Source: Acidobacteriota bacterium (GTDB lineage: Bacteria; Acidobacteriota; Terriglobia; Terriglobales; Acidobacteriaceae). From it: a stretch of 64,000 nt of DNA. The notes beneath the pieces were generated by a model. It was not told where the DNA came from. It saw only the letters and a program-made list of their open reading frames with translations, and did no database searches. The DNA lies in the NCBI GenBank assembly GCA_021778845.1, contig JAJYBU010000015.1:22132-86131 (forward strand). The letters run 5' to 3'. Made by a program: the position numbers and the translations under genes. Positions 56,569 through 64,000 of the stretch are shown here, piece after piece (position 1 is the first letter of the stretch; each line of letters opens with the position of its first letter).

Positions 56569-57333
56569 TTACCGTGCATCAGCGAGCTTTGCCCGCAACT
56601 TCCTGGTCGCGCGAAACAGCGTGTTCTTGGCTGTCTCTTCGGTCGTCGAAAGCATCTCGCCGATTGTCCTCAACTTCAACCCTTGGTAGTGCTTGAGCTC
56701 AAACACGGTGCGTTCACGTGGTGTCAACTCATTCAACGCATCCTGAATCGCAGTGTTCATTGTCTTGCGTTCCAGCTCGCGGGCCGGGTTCGCACTGGCA
56801 CGCCCGTCGGTCAAATTCGCCAGCAGATCAATCTCGTCGCCCACGCCGTCCAGGGCTGTTGAAGGATCCTCGCGCCTGCTCTTGCGTCTGCGCAATTGAT
56901 CCAGGCAAAGGTTCGTCACAATGCGATACAGCCAGGTGTAGAACGAGCATTCAAAGCGGAAGTTTGACAGGTGGCGATAGGCCTTCAAAAACGCCTCCTG
57001 ATGAACATCCTGCGCATCCTGCTCGTTGCCGAGCATGTGCAGTGCGAGTCGCAGCACGCTGCGGTCGTACCGCCGTACCAAGGCATCGAAGGCCTGGCGG
57101 TCTCCCTTTTGCGCGGCGCGAATCAGTTCATCATCTTCCGCGCGCTGCTGCTGGCGAGCATCCATCTGCTCGGCAGTGAGCTTCGTACGGGTTCCAGGCT
57201 GGGCAGCGGCGTTCGGCATCATTACCGACGATTTTACCGCGCTAACCATTGCTGCCTCACTCAAACCAAGGCTGAACGGGCTGGGACGTCGACGGCCATC
57301 GCCGTCAAGAACAATCGCATCGCTGCTACTCAT
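56569..57333 (-). CDS. ECF (RpoE-like) sigma factor
   Basis: A 254-residue extracytoplasmic-function sigma factor. Region 2 includes DEAFDAL-like QAFDALVRRYD, ALHMLGNEQDAQDVHQEAFLKAYRHLSNFR and TWLYRIVTNLCLDQLRRR; region 4 includes LTPRERTVFELKHYQGLKLRTIG. An N-terminal tail of about 60 residues precedes region 2. ATG 57333 is used, with GGAG about 12 bases upstream inside a palindrome; later ATGs are possible. It heads the sigma/anti-sigma/PDZ operon. Confidence 0.88.
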   Translation of the reverse strand: MSSSDAIVLDGDGRRRPSPFSLGLSEAAMVSAVKSSVMMPNAAAQPGTRTKLTAEQMDARQQQRAEDDELIRAAQKGDRQAFDALVRRYDRSVLRLALHMLGNEQDAQDVHQEAFLKAYRHLSNFRFECSFYTWLYRIVTNLCLDQLRRRKSRREDPSTALDGVGDEIDLLANLTDGRASANPARELERKTMNTAIQDALNELTPRERTVFELKHYQGLKLRTIGEMLSTTEETAKNTLFRATRKLRAKLADAR

Positions 57334-57340
57334 ACTGTGT

Positions 57341-57356
57341 CTGACTCCGGAGTCAG
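57341..57356. promoter_or_regulatory. Perfect 16-bp palindrome over the sigma-factor ribosome site
   Basis: CTGACTCCGGAGTCAG lies 8-23 bases upstream of the sigma start. It covers the GGAG ribosome site, so as DNA it could be an operator and as RNA a stem hiding the site. Confidence 0.5.
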
Positions 57357-57445
57357 GGTAACTACACCTCAATAGACGCGCGTGCTCCCGCAAACGTAAG
57401 CATCTCTGCGCGAAAGTTTCCGCGTTCGCAGTAAACTTGGGGACG

Positions 57446-58150
57446 ATGCCCCGATCCTCCGCGAATCTCTTCCCCGACGACTCAACTCCCAGCGCCCATC
57501 CCGGAACCCAGGCAGGCTGGGTCATCGCCCACTGCGATGGCGGTGCCCGCGGCAATCCCGGGCCTGCAGGCTATGGCGCCCTCTTGCAGGACGAGGCTGG
57601 CCATGTGCTGGCTGAACTATCCGAGTTTCTCGGCATCCGCACCAACAATTATGCCGAGTACTCCGGCCTTCTCGGATGCCTGCAATGGGTGCTCGATCAT
57701 AGCCATCGCCGCCTGCGCGTTGTCTCCGACTCGGAACTCATGGTTAAGCAGATTCAAGGCAAGTACAAGGTCAATTCGCCTGATCTACGACCCTTATGGG
57801 AGGAGGCGCGCCGCCGGATTGCGCAGCTTGAACGCTTCGAAATCACACACGCCCTGCGCCACAAAAACAAGGCGGCAGACCAGCTCGCAAACGATGCGAT
57901 GGACCGAGGAACCAAGCGCCAGCGCCCCATCAGCGAGCCCGTACAGCCTGTGCGCGCCACTCCCTACCCGAACAAATCCTCCACTCCACCCGAGCCTTCC
58001 AGCTTCGGCGGTGTACAGGAAACTCCGGCGCGGGTTGCCACTGCGAAGCCTCCGCAAATGCTCCGCGGTTTTACTCGCGGTGGTACCGTTCACCTGCTCG
58101 GCGGCGCGGTGCTTCCTGACGGCATTTTCGTCAAAATCATTCCAGAATAG
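57446..58150 (+). CDS. RNase HI-family protein with C-terminal extension
   Basis: A 234-residue protein. Residues 25-152 are an RNase HI-like domain with all four acidic residues: Asp31 (HCDGGARGNPGP), Glu71 (NNYAEY), Asp95 (SDSELMV) and Asp145 (KAADQLAND). It should cut RNA in RNA-DNA hybrids. The last 80 residues form a Pro/Thr-rich linker and a short patch GGTVHLLGGAVLPDGIFVKI not typical of RNase HI. The start is ATG 57446; a TTG at 57437 is possible. Confidence 0.85.
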   Translation: MPRSSANLFPDDSTPSAHPGTQAGWVIAHCDGGARGNPGPAGYGALLQDEAGHVLAELSEFLGIRTNNYAEYSGLLGCLQWVLDHSHRRLRVVSDSELMVKQIQGKYKVNSPDLRPLWEEARRRIAQLERFEITHALRHKNKAADQLANDAMDRGTKRQRPISEPVQPVRATPYPNKSSTPPEPSSFGGVQETPARVATAKPPQMLRGFTRGGTVHLLGGAVLPDGIFVKIIPE

Positions 58151-58252
58151 CGGCCTACGACGGCCACAGGTTTTGCCGGAACTCTGCGACGCAGCACATC
58201 AATCCTGGGCCTGTACCCAAACCTGCCCCACTACATTGCATCCAACCCCCTG

Positions 58253-59080
58253 ATGAGTCATACACAACGAGATTCCGCGGCGGTCTTCGCCCTCATGGTC
58301 CTGATCGCCGGGGCGCTCCCGGTAGCCGTTGCGCAGAACTCGCAGCCCGACGCGCTAGTGTCTGTCCGCGCTGCGGTTGGCGCGGAGATGCTGGCCAGTC
58401 AGACGGACAAGACGATCTGGACCTACCGCGAGCACGACGATTCGCCCGGGCAGGACGCGACCTACCTCACGATCGAGACCCGCGAGGGAACCTTGCGGCG
58501 CATGATCGAACTCAACGGCCACCCTCTCTCGCCGCAGGCTGTGCAGGCCGAGACGGAGCGCATTTCGCACTATGTGCATGACCCCGAAGCGCAGGCCAGG
58601 GAGCGTAAGAATGGTGCCCATGACGACGCCCAGGCTGCGGAAATGCTGCGGATGCTGCCCCAGGCGTTCACATGGTTTATCGTCAACGAAACCCCTGAGC
58701 TGATTACCCTCCGCTTCGAGCCCAGCGCCGACTTTGATCCTCCTGACATGCAGGCCCGCGTGATGGGCCAGATGAGCGGGGAGATGGTGGTCGTCCGCGA
58801 CGGCAACCGCATTCGCACCCTTCGTGGTCATCTGACCAGCAACGTCCTGATTGGGTTTGGAATTCTCGCCAAACTCTACAAAGGAGGGACTTTCGACGTC
58901 GAACGGCGCCAGGTCGGGGGAGGGCACTGGCAGATTACCGAGACCCATGTGCACATCGGCGGCCACGCGCTGCTCTTCAAGAATATCGGTCAGCAGGAGG
59001 ACGATGTGAAGACAGACTGGAAGTCTTCGACCGACGAAACGCTGGAAGAAGCCGCGCGTACCCTCGATGCCGAACGCTAG
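58253..59080 (+). CDS. Secreted protein of unknown function
   Basis: A 275-residue protein with a signal peptide (about 1-27, ending PVAVAQ). The mature part has alternating strands and a His-rich end (THVHIGGHALLF). I do not recognise a characterised family. It overlaps the next gene (TolC-like) by 14 bases, suggesting a shared transcript and envelope location. Confidence 0.7.
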   Translation: MSHTQRDSAAVFALMVLIAGALPVAVAQNSQPDALVSVRAAVGAEMLASQTDKTIWTYREHDDSPGQDATYLTIETREGTLRRMIELNGHPLSPQAVQAETERISHYVHDPEAQARERKNGAHDDAQAAEMLRMLPQAFTWFIVNETPELITLRFEPSADFDPPDMQARVMGQMSGEMVVVRDGNRIRTLRGHLTSNVLIGFGILAKLYKGGTFDVERRQVGGGHWQITETHVHIGGHALLFKNIGQQEDDVKTDWKSSTDETLEEAARTLDAER

Positions 59081-60680
59081 GGCCGCGGCGAACGATTTCG
59101 CATCTCAACGCCCTGCGTGGCAATCTAAGAGTGCAGTGACAACGATCTTCTCCAACTTGAAACGGCTCGACCTCTCCGCACGAGTGCTGGTGGTGGCCCT
59201 TGGCGCGGCGTCTGCGCTGCCCATGGATGCGCAGACAGCGCAGCCTCTGCCTTCAGCGCCCAGTGCCGTGATAGCTGCACAGAATGAAGCACTTGCAAAG
59301 CCGGAAGGGTCAGGATATGTCTTCCATTCGGCGGGCAGTTTTGCCGGTCCCGGTGGCCTCTCGGTGGACCGCGCCAGCGATGCTGCGCTGCGGCTCTCGC
59401 TCGATGATGCGATCTCCATTGGCCTCGAGCGCAATGTGCGCCTGAAGTACGATCGCGCCAATCAGCGTGCGGTCAAAGGCGATACGCTGGGGGTGCTCAG
59501 CGCGTTGATTCCGAACCTGAACGTCAATGCGCAGAGCAGCGCGCAGGAGATCGATCTTGCGGCCATGGGTTTCAAGCCTTCGCTGATCTCCAAGTTTGCG
59601 AGTTCTGGCCTGTTACCGCCCGGTTCTACCTTCTCGCAGGTGGTCGAAGTGAACACCACACAGGCCTCGATCGGGGCGAGCCAGGTGTTGTTCAATCTAC
59701 CCGATTACGAGCTATATCGTGGAACGACTAATGAGGCAAAGGTTGTTGAACTGACGCGACTTACCGACGATGGAGACGTGATTCTAACGGTGGGAATCTC
59801 CTATCTGCGGGTGCTCGCGGACCAGGCGAATCTGACCAATGCCGAGGCCCAGCAGCGGTCGGCAGAGACGCTCTTTGATCAGGCCAGGCAGAAGCATGAA
59901 GCGGGGGTGGGGACGGACCTGGATGCGCTGCGGGGGCAGGTGGAGTATCAGCAGCGGGAGCAGGATGTGGTTGCGGCACAGTCGCAGATGCAAAAAGATC
60001 GGATTCAACTGGCGCGCATCCTTGGAATTCCGGCAGGGCAGAAGCTGGAACTTACTGATTCTGCACCCTTTGCTCAACTGGCGATGATGGACCTGGACGC
60101 TGCGAAGATTACCGCGTACCGGCACCGCAAGGATTTTCTGAGCGTTCAGGAGCAGATTGCGTTGACCCAGCGCGAGGTGAAGGCTGTTAAGTACCAGCGT
60201 TTGCCTACACTTGCATTCAATGGAAACTATGGGGTGATTGGGGTGACGACGGGGTCATACCACGGGGATTTCGCGGCGATGGGGTCACTGAATGTGCCGA
60301 TCTTCCGTGAGGCGGCGCAGCGAGGGGAGCAGGATGTGGTGGAGGCGCAGCTTACGGCGCTGCGCCAGGAGGAGTCGGATTTGCGCGTGACGATCGACGC
60401 CCAGATTCGGTCGTCGATGCTGGATGTGAACGCAGCAAACGAGTTAGTGAAGGTTTCGCAGAGCAATGTGGAGCTGGCGCAGGAAGAATTGGCCGACGAG
60501 CGGGAGCGGTTTTCGTCGGGCGTGGACGACAATCTGGCGGTGGTGGATGCGGAGGCGTCGGTGGCGAGTGCCGAGGCTCAGATGGTGCAGTCGTTGTATC
60601 AGTACAACGTGGCGAAGCTGGAGCTGGCGCGGAATACGGGCATCGTCGAAAGCCGATATCGGGCGTATCTGGGCCAATAA
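59067..60680 (+). CDS. TolC-like outer-membrane efflux protein
   Basis: A 537-residue outer membrane factor. Two long coiled-coil repeats, seen as RLTDDGDVILTVGISYLRVL and VTIDAQIRSSMLDVNAANEL regions, are typical of the TolC family. It would form a trimeric exit duct for efflux or type I secretion, but no inner-membrane or adaptor gene is adjacent. A GTG at 59136 directly before the signal peptide is an alternative start. Confidence 0.85.
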   Translation: MPNARAAANDFASQRPAWQSKSAVTTIFSNLKRLDLSARVLVVALGAASALPMDAQTAQPLPSAPSAVIAAQNEALAKPEGSGYVFHSAGSFAGPGGLSVDRASDAALRLSLDDAISIGLERNVRLKYDRANQRAVKGDTLGVLSALIPNLNVNAQSSAQEIDLAAMGFKPSLISKFASSGLLPPGSTFSQVVEVNTTQASIGASQVLFNLPDYELYRGTTNEAKVVELTRLTDDGDVILTVGISYLRVLADQANLTNAEAQQRSAETLFDQARQKHEAGVGTDLDALRGQVEYQQREQDVVAAQSQMQKDRIQLARILGIPAGQKLELTDSAPFAQLAMMDLDAAKITAYRHRKDFLSVQEQIALTQREVKAVKYQRLPTLAFNGNYGVIGVTTGSYHGDFAAMGSLNVPIFREAAQRGEQDVVEAQLTALRQEESDLRVTIDAQIRSSMLDVNAANELVKVSQSNVELAQEELADERERFSSGVDDNLAVVDAEASVASAEAQMVQSLYQYNVAKLELARNTGIVESRYRAYLGQ

Positions 60681-60691
60681 GTGTGAATTTC

Positions 60692-60754
60692 GCGTAGGGC
60701 TCAACGCAAGGTTGGGCTGCAAATGGGCACTCTCAGCACGGATTTGTGCACACG
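60692..60754 (-). repeat. 64-base dispersed repeat, copy B (inverted relative to copy A)
   Basis: Begins GCGTAGGGCTCAACGCAAGG and ends at CACACG. Its reverse complement matches copy A (54362-54425) over nearly its full length with about ten differences. It sits between the TolC-like and PP-loop genes. Confidence 0.75.
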
Positions 60755-60774
60755 GCATGCGAATAGGATGAGGT

Positions 60775-61443
60775 ATGGCCAGAAAGCGCATCCTCCTGAG
60801 TTGGTCCGGCGGCAAGGACAGTGCCTGGGCGCTACACCTGCTCCGCAGTCAAGCGGAGTACGAGGTGGTTGGTCTGCTGACGACGGTGAACCAGGAATTC
60901 GGTCGGGTGGCGATGCATGGGTTCCGCGAGGAGCTGCTGGACCGGCAGGGGGAGGCTGCGGGGCTGCCACTGTGGAAGGTGCCGCTGCCGTGGCCGTGCT
61001 CGAACGAGGTGTATGAGGGACTGATGGCCGAGGTGTGCGCTCGGGCGGTGGCGGAGGGTCTGCATGGGATTGCGTTTGGCGATCTGTTCCTCGAAGACAT
61101 TCGGGCGTACCGGGTGGAGAAGTTGGCGGCGACGGGACTGGAGCCGATCTTTCCGTGCTGGCTGATACCGACCGACGTGCTGGCGCGGGAGATGGTGGCG
61201 GCGGGGATTCGGGCGCATCTGGTGTGCGTCGATCCGCGCAAGATGGAGAAGAAGTTTGCAGGGAGGGTACTGGATGCGGAGCTGCTGGCGGAGTTGCCGG
61301 AGACGGTGGACCCTTGCGGCGAGCGGGGAGAGTTCCACACGTTTGTGAGCGCCGGGCCGATGTTCTCCGGTAGCATCGAAGTGTTGCCCGGCGAGGTGGT
61401 CGAGCGCGACGGCTTTGTCTATGCGGATCTGCTGCCTGCTTAA
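60775..61443 (+). CDS. PP-loop ATPase, Dph6/diphthine-ammonia ligase-like
   Basis: A 222-residue protein with the PP-loop SWSGGKDSAWAL (9-20) and GIAFGDLFLEDIRAYR, PCGERGEFHTFV, the hallmarks of the Dph6-like ATP pyrophosphatase family. Bacteria lack diphthamide, so the reaction is unknown. The end overlaps the GH13-like gene by 23 bases. Confidence 0.88.
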   Translation: MARKRILLSWSGGKDSAWALHLLRSQAEYEVVGLLTTVNQEFGRVAMHGFREELLDRQGEAAGLPLWKVPLPWPCSNEVYEGLMAEVCARAVAEGLHGIAFGDLFLEDIRAYRVEKLAATGLEPIFPCWLIPTDVLAREMVAAGIRAHLVCVDPRKMEKKFAGRVLDAELLAELPETVDPCGERGEFHTFVSAGPMFSGSIEVLPGEVVERDGFVYADLLPA

Positions 61444-63073
61444 AACACGAAAACTTTCTGGCGTCGCTCTGCTGTGGCTGAGCGCCGGGTTGCTGCTTGC
61501 GGCCGGGGTGGGACCGCTGCGGGCGCAGGTGCTGGCGCAGAAGAACTGGGCGGGGTCGGGGGTGACGATGGAGCCGTGGTGGCGGCGGGCGGTGTACTAC
61601 AGGATCGATCCGGAGAAGTTTCAGGACTCGAAGGGGGATGGGCGGGGCGACCTGGCGGGGATAACGGAGCGGCTGGATTATCTGCAATCGCTGGGAGTGG
61701 ATGCGGTGATTGTGAAGTCGGCGAGGGCAAGAGCAACAGCAACAGCAAATACGGGGGTCCTTCCCCTTCGGCAAGCTCAGGGTCAGGATGACGGCGAAAA
61801 ACAAGCAGCAGCGACAGGGATGATTGCGCCGGGTGGGGCTGGGGATTTCAGCGGGGCTGGGGATTTCGATGGGCTGGTGCGGGCGGCGGTGGGGCGGCAT
61901 TTGCGGGTGCTGGTGGAGCTGGGGGCTCCGGCGTCGCAGAAGGCGGATGCGCAGTACCTGGAGATGGCGCGGGCGTGGCTGAACCAGGGAGCGGCGGGGC
62001 TGTACGTGCCCACGCAGGCGTTGGAGAAGGTGGATGGGGCGGAACATATTGCGCTGCTGCTGCGGCAACTGCGGGCGGTGACGGATAGCTTTCCGGGGGA
62101 GAGGGTGCTGCTGGCCGATGCGTCGGGGGAGGGGGACCCGGCGGTGGTGAACGGGCTGGCGAAGAGTACGCAGTTGACGGCGAGCGCGGCGCTGGGGAGT
62201 TCGACGGACGGGGCTGTGACGGCGGCGACGCTAAGGGCGGAGTGGATGGCGGACCTGGGGGATGTTGCGGGGAGTGCGCGGCGGGGGCGGCGACCTGCGG
62301 AGGGTGGAGAGGGCAATCCGCTGCTGGTGGCGGCGCGGGTTCCGGCGATGACGGACGTGGCGAAGAGGGTGGCGGTGGAGCGGACGCTGGCGGCGATGCA
62401 GCTGGCTTCGCGGTCGGCGGTGCTGCTGGAGTATGGGCAGGAGTTGGGGCTGGCTGCTGTGGGGGGAAATGCCTCGCCGCTTATGCAGTGGACGCCGACG
62501 AACCTGACGCGGAAGCCGCCGCCGAAGGTGGAGCCTCCGGCGCCGAAACCGGAGAAGAAGCCAGCGTATGCGGGGTTTCAGCCGTTTGTGCGGCCGCTGC
62601 CGAGAGATTTTTTCACGCCGCCGGTGATGCCGGTGGTGGTGGAGTCGTTTGAGCCGCCGCCGGTGGATGTGGCGCTGCTGCCAGGGTTTACGGCAGGGGA
62701 CTTCAATGCTGCGCTGGCCGCTGCGAATGGGGCGACGGCGAATGTGGCGCTGGAGACGGCGGACCCGGCGTCGTTGCTGAATTTGTATAAGCAGTTGATC
62801 CAGTTGCACCATGACAATGCCACGGTACGAAGCGGGTCGCAGACGGTGCTGGACCGCGATGCCGAGGACGCGCTGGTGTGGGTGCGGCGGGCGCCGGCGA
62901 GTTCGAGGACGTCGACGACGGTGGTGGTGGGGTGTAATTTGTCGGGGGTGCCGGTGCGGCTGGGTGACCTGGGGGGAGTGAGGACGGCGGGGCTGCGATC
63001 GCTGTTGAGCCCGGAGCCGGCGGACTTGCTGAAGATGGCGCCGGGGGCCGTGGTGGTGGGGGAGACGCGGTAG
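61421..63073 (+). CDS. Degenerate GH13-like secreted protein (likely pseudoenzyme) with in-frame repeat insertion
   Basis: A 550-residue protein with a signal peptide (about 1-36). Residues about 50-100 match the start of a GH13 barrel (WWRRAVYYRIDPEKFQDS and DLAGITERLDYLQSLGVDAV) and about 440-520 match the C-terminal domain of alpha-glucosidases. The catalytic Asp, Glu and NH/HD motifs are missing, so hydrolysis is unlikely. Residues about 101-128 come from a dispersed repeat (61722-61806), with ATATATAN. The start follows inside the upstream gene; ATG 61421 is preferred over TTG 61415. Confidence 0.7.
   Translation: MRICCLLKTRKLSGVALLWLSAGLLLAAGVGPLRAQVLAQKNWAGSGVTMEPWWRRAVYYRIDPEKFQDSKGDGRGDLAGITERLDYLQSLGVDAVIVKSARARATATANTGVLPLRQAQGQDDGEKQAAATGMIAPGGAGDFSGAGDFDGLVRAAVGRHLRVLVELGAPASQKADAQYLEMARAWLNQGAAGLYVPTQALEKVDGAEHIALLLRQLRAVTDSFPGERVLLADASGEGDPAVVNGLAKSTQLTASAALGSSTDGAVTAATLRAEWMADLGDVAGSARRGRRPAEGGEGNPLLVAARVPAMTDVAKRVAVERTLAAMQLASRSAVLLEYGQELGLAAVGGNASPLMQWTPTNLTRKPPPKVEPPAPKPEKKPAYAGFQPFVRPLPRDFFTPPVMPVVVESFEPPPVDVALLPGFTAGDFNAALAAANGATANVALETADPASLLNLYKQLIQLHHDNATVRSGSQTVLDRDAEDALVWVRRAPASSRTSTTVVVGCNLSGVPVRLGDLGGVRTAGLRSLLSPEPADLLKMAPGAVVVGETR
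61722..61806. repeat. Dispersed repeat inserted in the GH13-like coding region
   Basis: The segment begins with the AAGAGC/AACAGC hexanucleotide units also in the 20.1-kb array and continues through GGGGGTCCTTCC to CAGGGTCAGGATGACGG. On the other strand it starts GTCATCCTGACC. It keeps the reading frame of the host gene. Confidence 0.6.
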
Positions 63074-63236
63074 GTCCTGCGAGGACGGCGGTAGTTGGAG
63101 GGGCTGGTTTCTGCCTGCTGGAGCGCGGGGATGAGCTGGGCCGGATGGCGGGATGAAACCGGGGGCTGCTGAGGGGATGCCCCCACATATGACGGTGGAA
63201 CTGTTATGAATGCGGCGCCCAGAGGTGTCCGGTGGG
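63074..63236. other. Short gap between convergent genes
   Basis: The 163 bases separate the GH13-like and gamma-glutamyltransferase genes. No terminator-like stem with a U-run was seen. Confidence 0.5.
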
Positions 63237-64000
63237 TTAGTAGCCGGCGGCTTTGCCGAAGGTGTGGCGGTTGTCGTGGCCGCCCTGGAGTTGGTGGGTG
63301 GTGGGGTCGATGGCGATCAGTTCGCTGTCGCCCCAGGTGCCGGGGGACTTTTCGTCGAACTCGGACTCGCGCTGGGTGATGTAGCCGGTGGCCTTGAGGG
63401 CTTCGATGGTGGGGAGGGGGAAGGCCTTTTCGAATTGGAGGATGTCGGGGAGGTATTGGTGGTGGAAGCGGGGGGCGTCGGCCGCGGCCTGGATGTTGAG
63501 GTGGTTGTCGAGGACGCTGAGGAGGTCGTTGGCGACGGTGGTGATGATGGTGGAGCCGCCGGGGGAGCCAAGGACCAGGCGGAGTTTGCCGGGGGTGCAG
63601 GTGGGGGTGGCGGCGGGAACTGCAGGTCTCTCCGCTGCGTCATCGCTGCGCGCTGACTCCGGTCGAGATGACAGATCTGTGGGGGTGATGGGGGTGATGG
63701 GGGTGGTGCGGCAGATGGGTGGGGCGCTGACTATTGTGGGGGTCATGGAGGAGAGAGGGCGTTTGCCGGGGGCGATGGCGTTGGCCGGGCCCTGGATGAG
63801 GCCGAAGGCGTTGGGGACGCCCTGCTTGGAGGCGAAGTCGTCCATCTCGTCGTTGAGCAGGAAGCCGAGGGGTGAGACGGTGACGCCGGAGCCGAAGCCG
63901 AAGTTGAGGGTGTAGGTGCTGGAGACGGCGTTGCCGTCGGCGTCGACGATGGAGAAGTGGGTGGTTTGGGGGGATTCGTGGGGGAGGGGGTCGGGACGCG
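63237..64000 (-). CDS. ggt: Gamma-glutamyltransferase, C-terminal part, with in-frame repeat insertion
   Basis: The minus-strand frame enters from the right edge and covers the small-subunit region of a gamma-glutamyltranspeptidase. The processing threonine lies in ESPQTTHFSIVD, followed by NFGFGSGV and LLNDEMDDF, then SSMTPTIV and LVLGSPGGSTIITTV. Such enzymes cleave gamma-glutamyl bonds, for example in glutathione, in the periplasm. Between TPTIV and GKLRLVLG about 40 extra residues occur, encoded by a dispersed repeat and a nine-base tandem repeat. The upstream part is outside the window. Confidence 0.9.
   Translation of the reverse strand, partial: RPDPLPHESPQTTHFSIVDADGNAVSSTYTLNFGFGSGVTVSPLGFLLNDEMDDFASKQGVPNAFGLIQGPANAIAPGKRPLSSMTPTIVSAPPICRTTPITPITPTDLSSRPESARSDDAAERPAVPAATPTCTPGKLRLVLGSPGGSTIITTVANDLLSVLDNHLNIQAAADAPRFHHQYLPDILQFEKAFPLPTIEALKATGYITQRESEFDEKSPGTWGDSELIAIDPTTHQLQGGHDNRHTFGKAAGY
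63616..63707. repeat. Dispersed repeat plus nine-base tandem repeat inside ggt
   Basis: GGGAACTGCAGGTCTCTCC and a following GCTGCGTCATCGCTGCGCGC run to GACTCCGGTCGAGATGACAG (to 63673). Then GGGGGTGAT is repeated three times with one change (63681-63707). On the minus strand the first part starts GTCATCTCGACCGGAG. The host frame stays open. Confidence 0.65.

Overview
The window looks like a chromosomal segment of a soil Acidobacteriota, class Terriglobia (Granulicella/Edaphobacter/Terriglobus type). That is an inference from gene content: an alternative complex III plus caa3 oxidase operon, a DUF3536 family-57 glycoside hydrolase, a BBP2-like porin and dispersed repeats starting GTCAT. No rRNA, tRNA, CRISPR array, insertion sequence or phage gene was seen. 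Genes are mostly high-GC, tightly packed, and often translationally coupled by ATGA or GTGA overlaps.

Region 1 (1-19.4 kb) is an amino-acid catabolism and nitrogen block. It holds the end of an ALDH7-type aldehyde dehydrogenase, a fused arginine dihydrolase-like/ornithine aminotransferase protein with a convergent Lrp/AsnC regulator, and a four-gene histidine utilisation operon (hutH-hutU-hutI-hutF). A KdpDE-like two-component system faces an outer-membrane porin preceded by a hairpin-rich leader. Then come an amino-acid permease, a PP2C phosphatase/Ser-Thr kinase pair, an Amt-like channel coupled to a 59-residue membrane protein, and an SMR/YnfA-like protein.

Region 2 (19.4-25.2 kb) opens with about 900 bases of non-coding, repeat-rich DNA (short direct repeats, a terminator-like hairpin, a dispersed repeat and a hexanucleotide array). 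It is followed by a family-57 glycoside hydrolase, a GT2 glycosyltransferase and a 3-methyladenine DNA glycosylase, all on the minus strand.

Region 3 (25.2-39.3 kb) is one long respiratory operon. It encodes alternative complex III (actA-F), a conserved unknown membrane protein, Sco, and a caa3-type A2 cytochrome c oxidase (subunits II, I, III, IV). A Crp/Fnr-like site and a -10 box lie upstream, and a perfect 14-bp stem terminator follows. Quinol to cytochrome c to oxygen electron flow is thus encoded in one unit.

Region 4 (39.3-52.1 kb) starts with RNase T2, a LOG-family hydrolase, TauE/SafE and SemiSWEET transporters, a DUF971 protein and a lone ABC ATPase. It continues into a likely nitric-oxide/redox stress cluster: molybdopterin oxidoreductase, NnrS, radical SAM/SPASM protein, hemerythrin, PAS protein, Ric-type di-iron repair protein and an SQR-like flavoprotein followed by a 48-residue protein. 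A shared upstream sequence links nnrS/radical SAM with ric.

Region 5 (52.1-64 kb) carries two cytochrome P460-like proteins, a 2Fe-2S ferredoxin, an ECF sigma factor/HEAT-repeat anti-sigma/double-PDZ operon, an RNase HI-family protein with a C-terminal extension, a secreted unknown, a TolC-like protein, a PP-loop (Dph6-like) ATPase, a degenerate GH13 pseudoenzyme and the end of a gamma-glutamyltransferase. Members of a dispersed repeat family have apparently inserted in frame into the last two genes, and a 64-bp repeat occurs in inverted orientation in two intergenic spaces.
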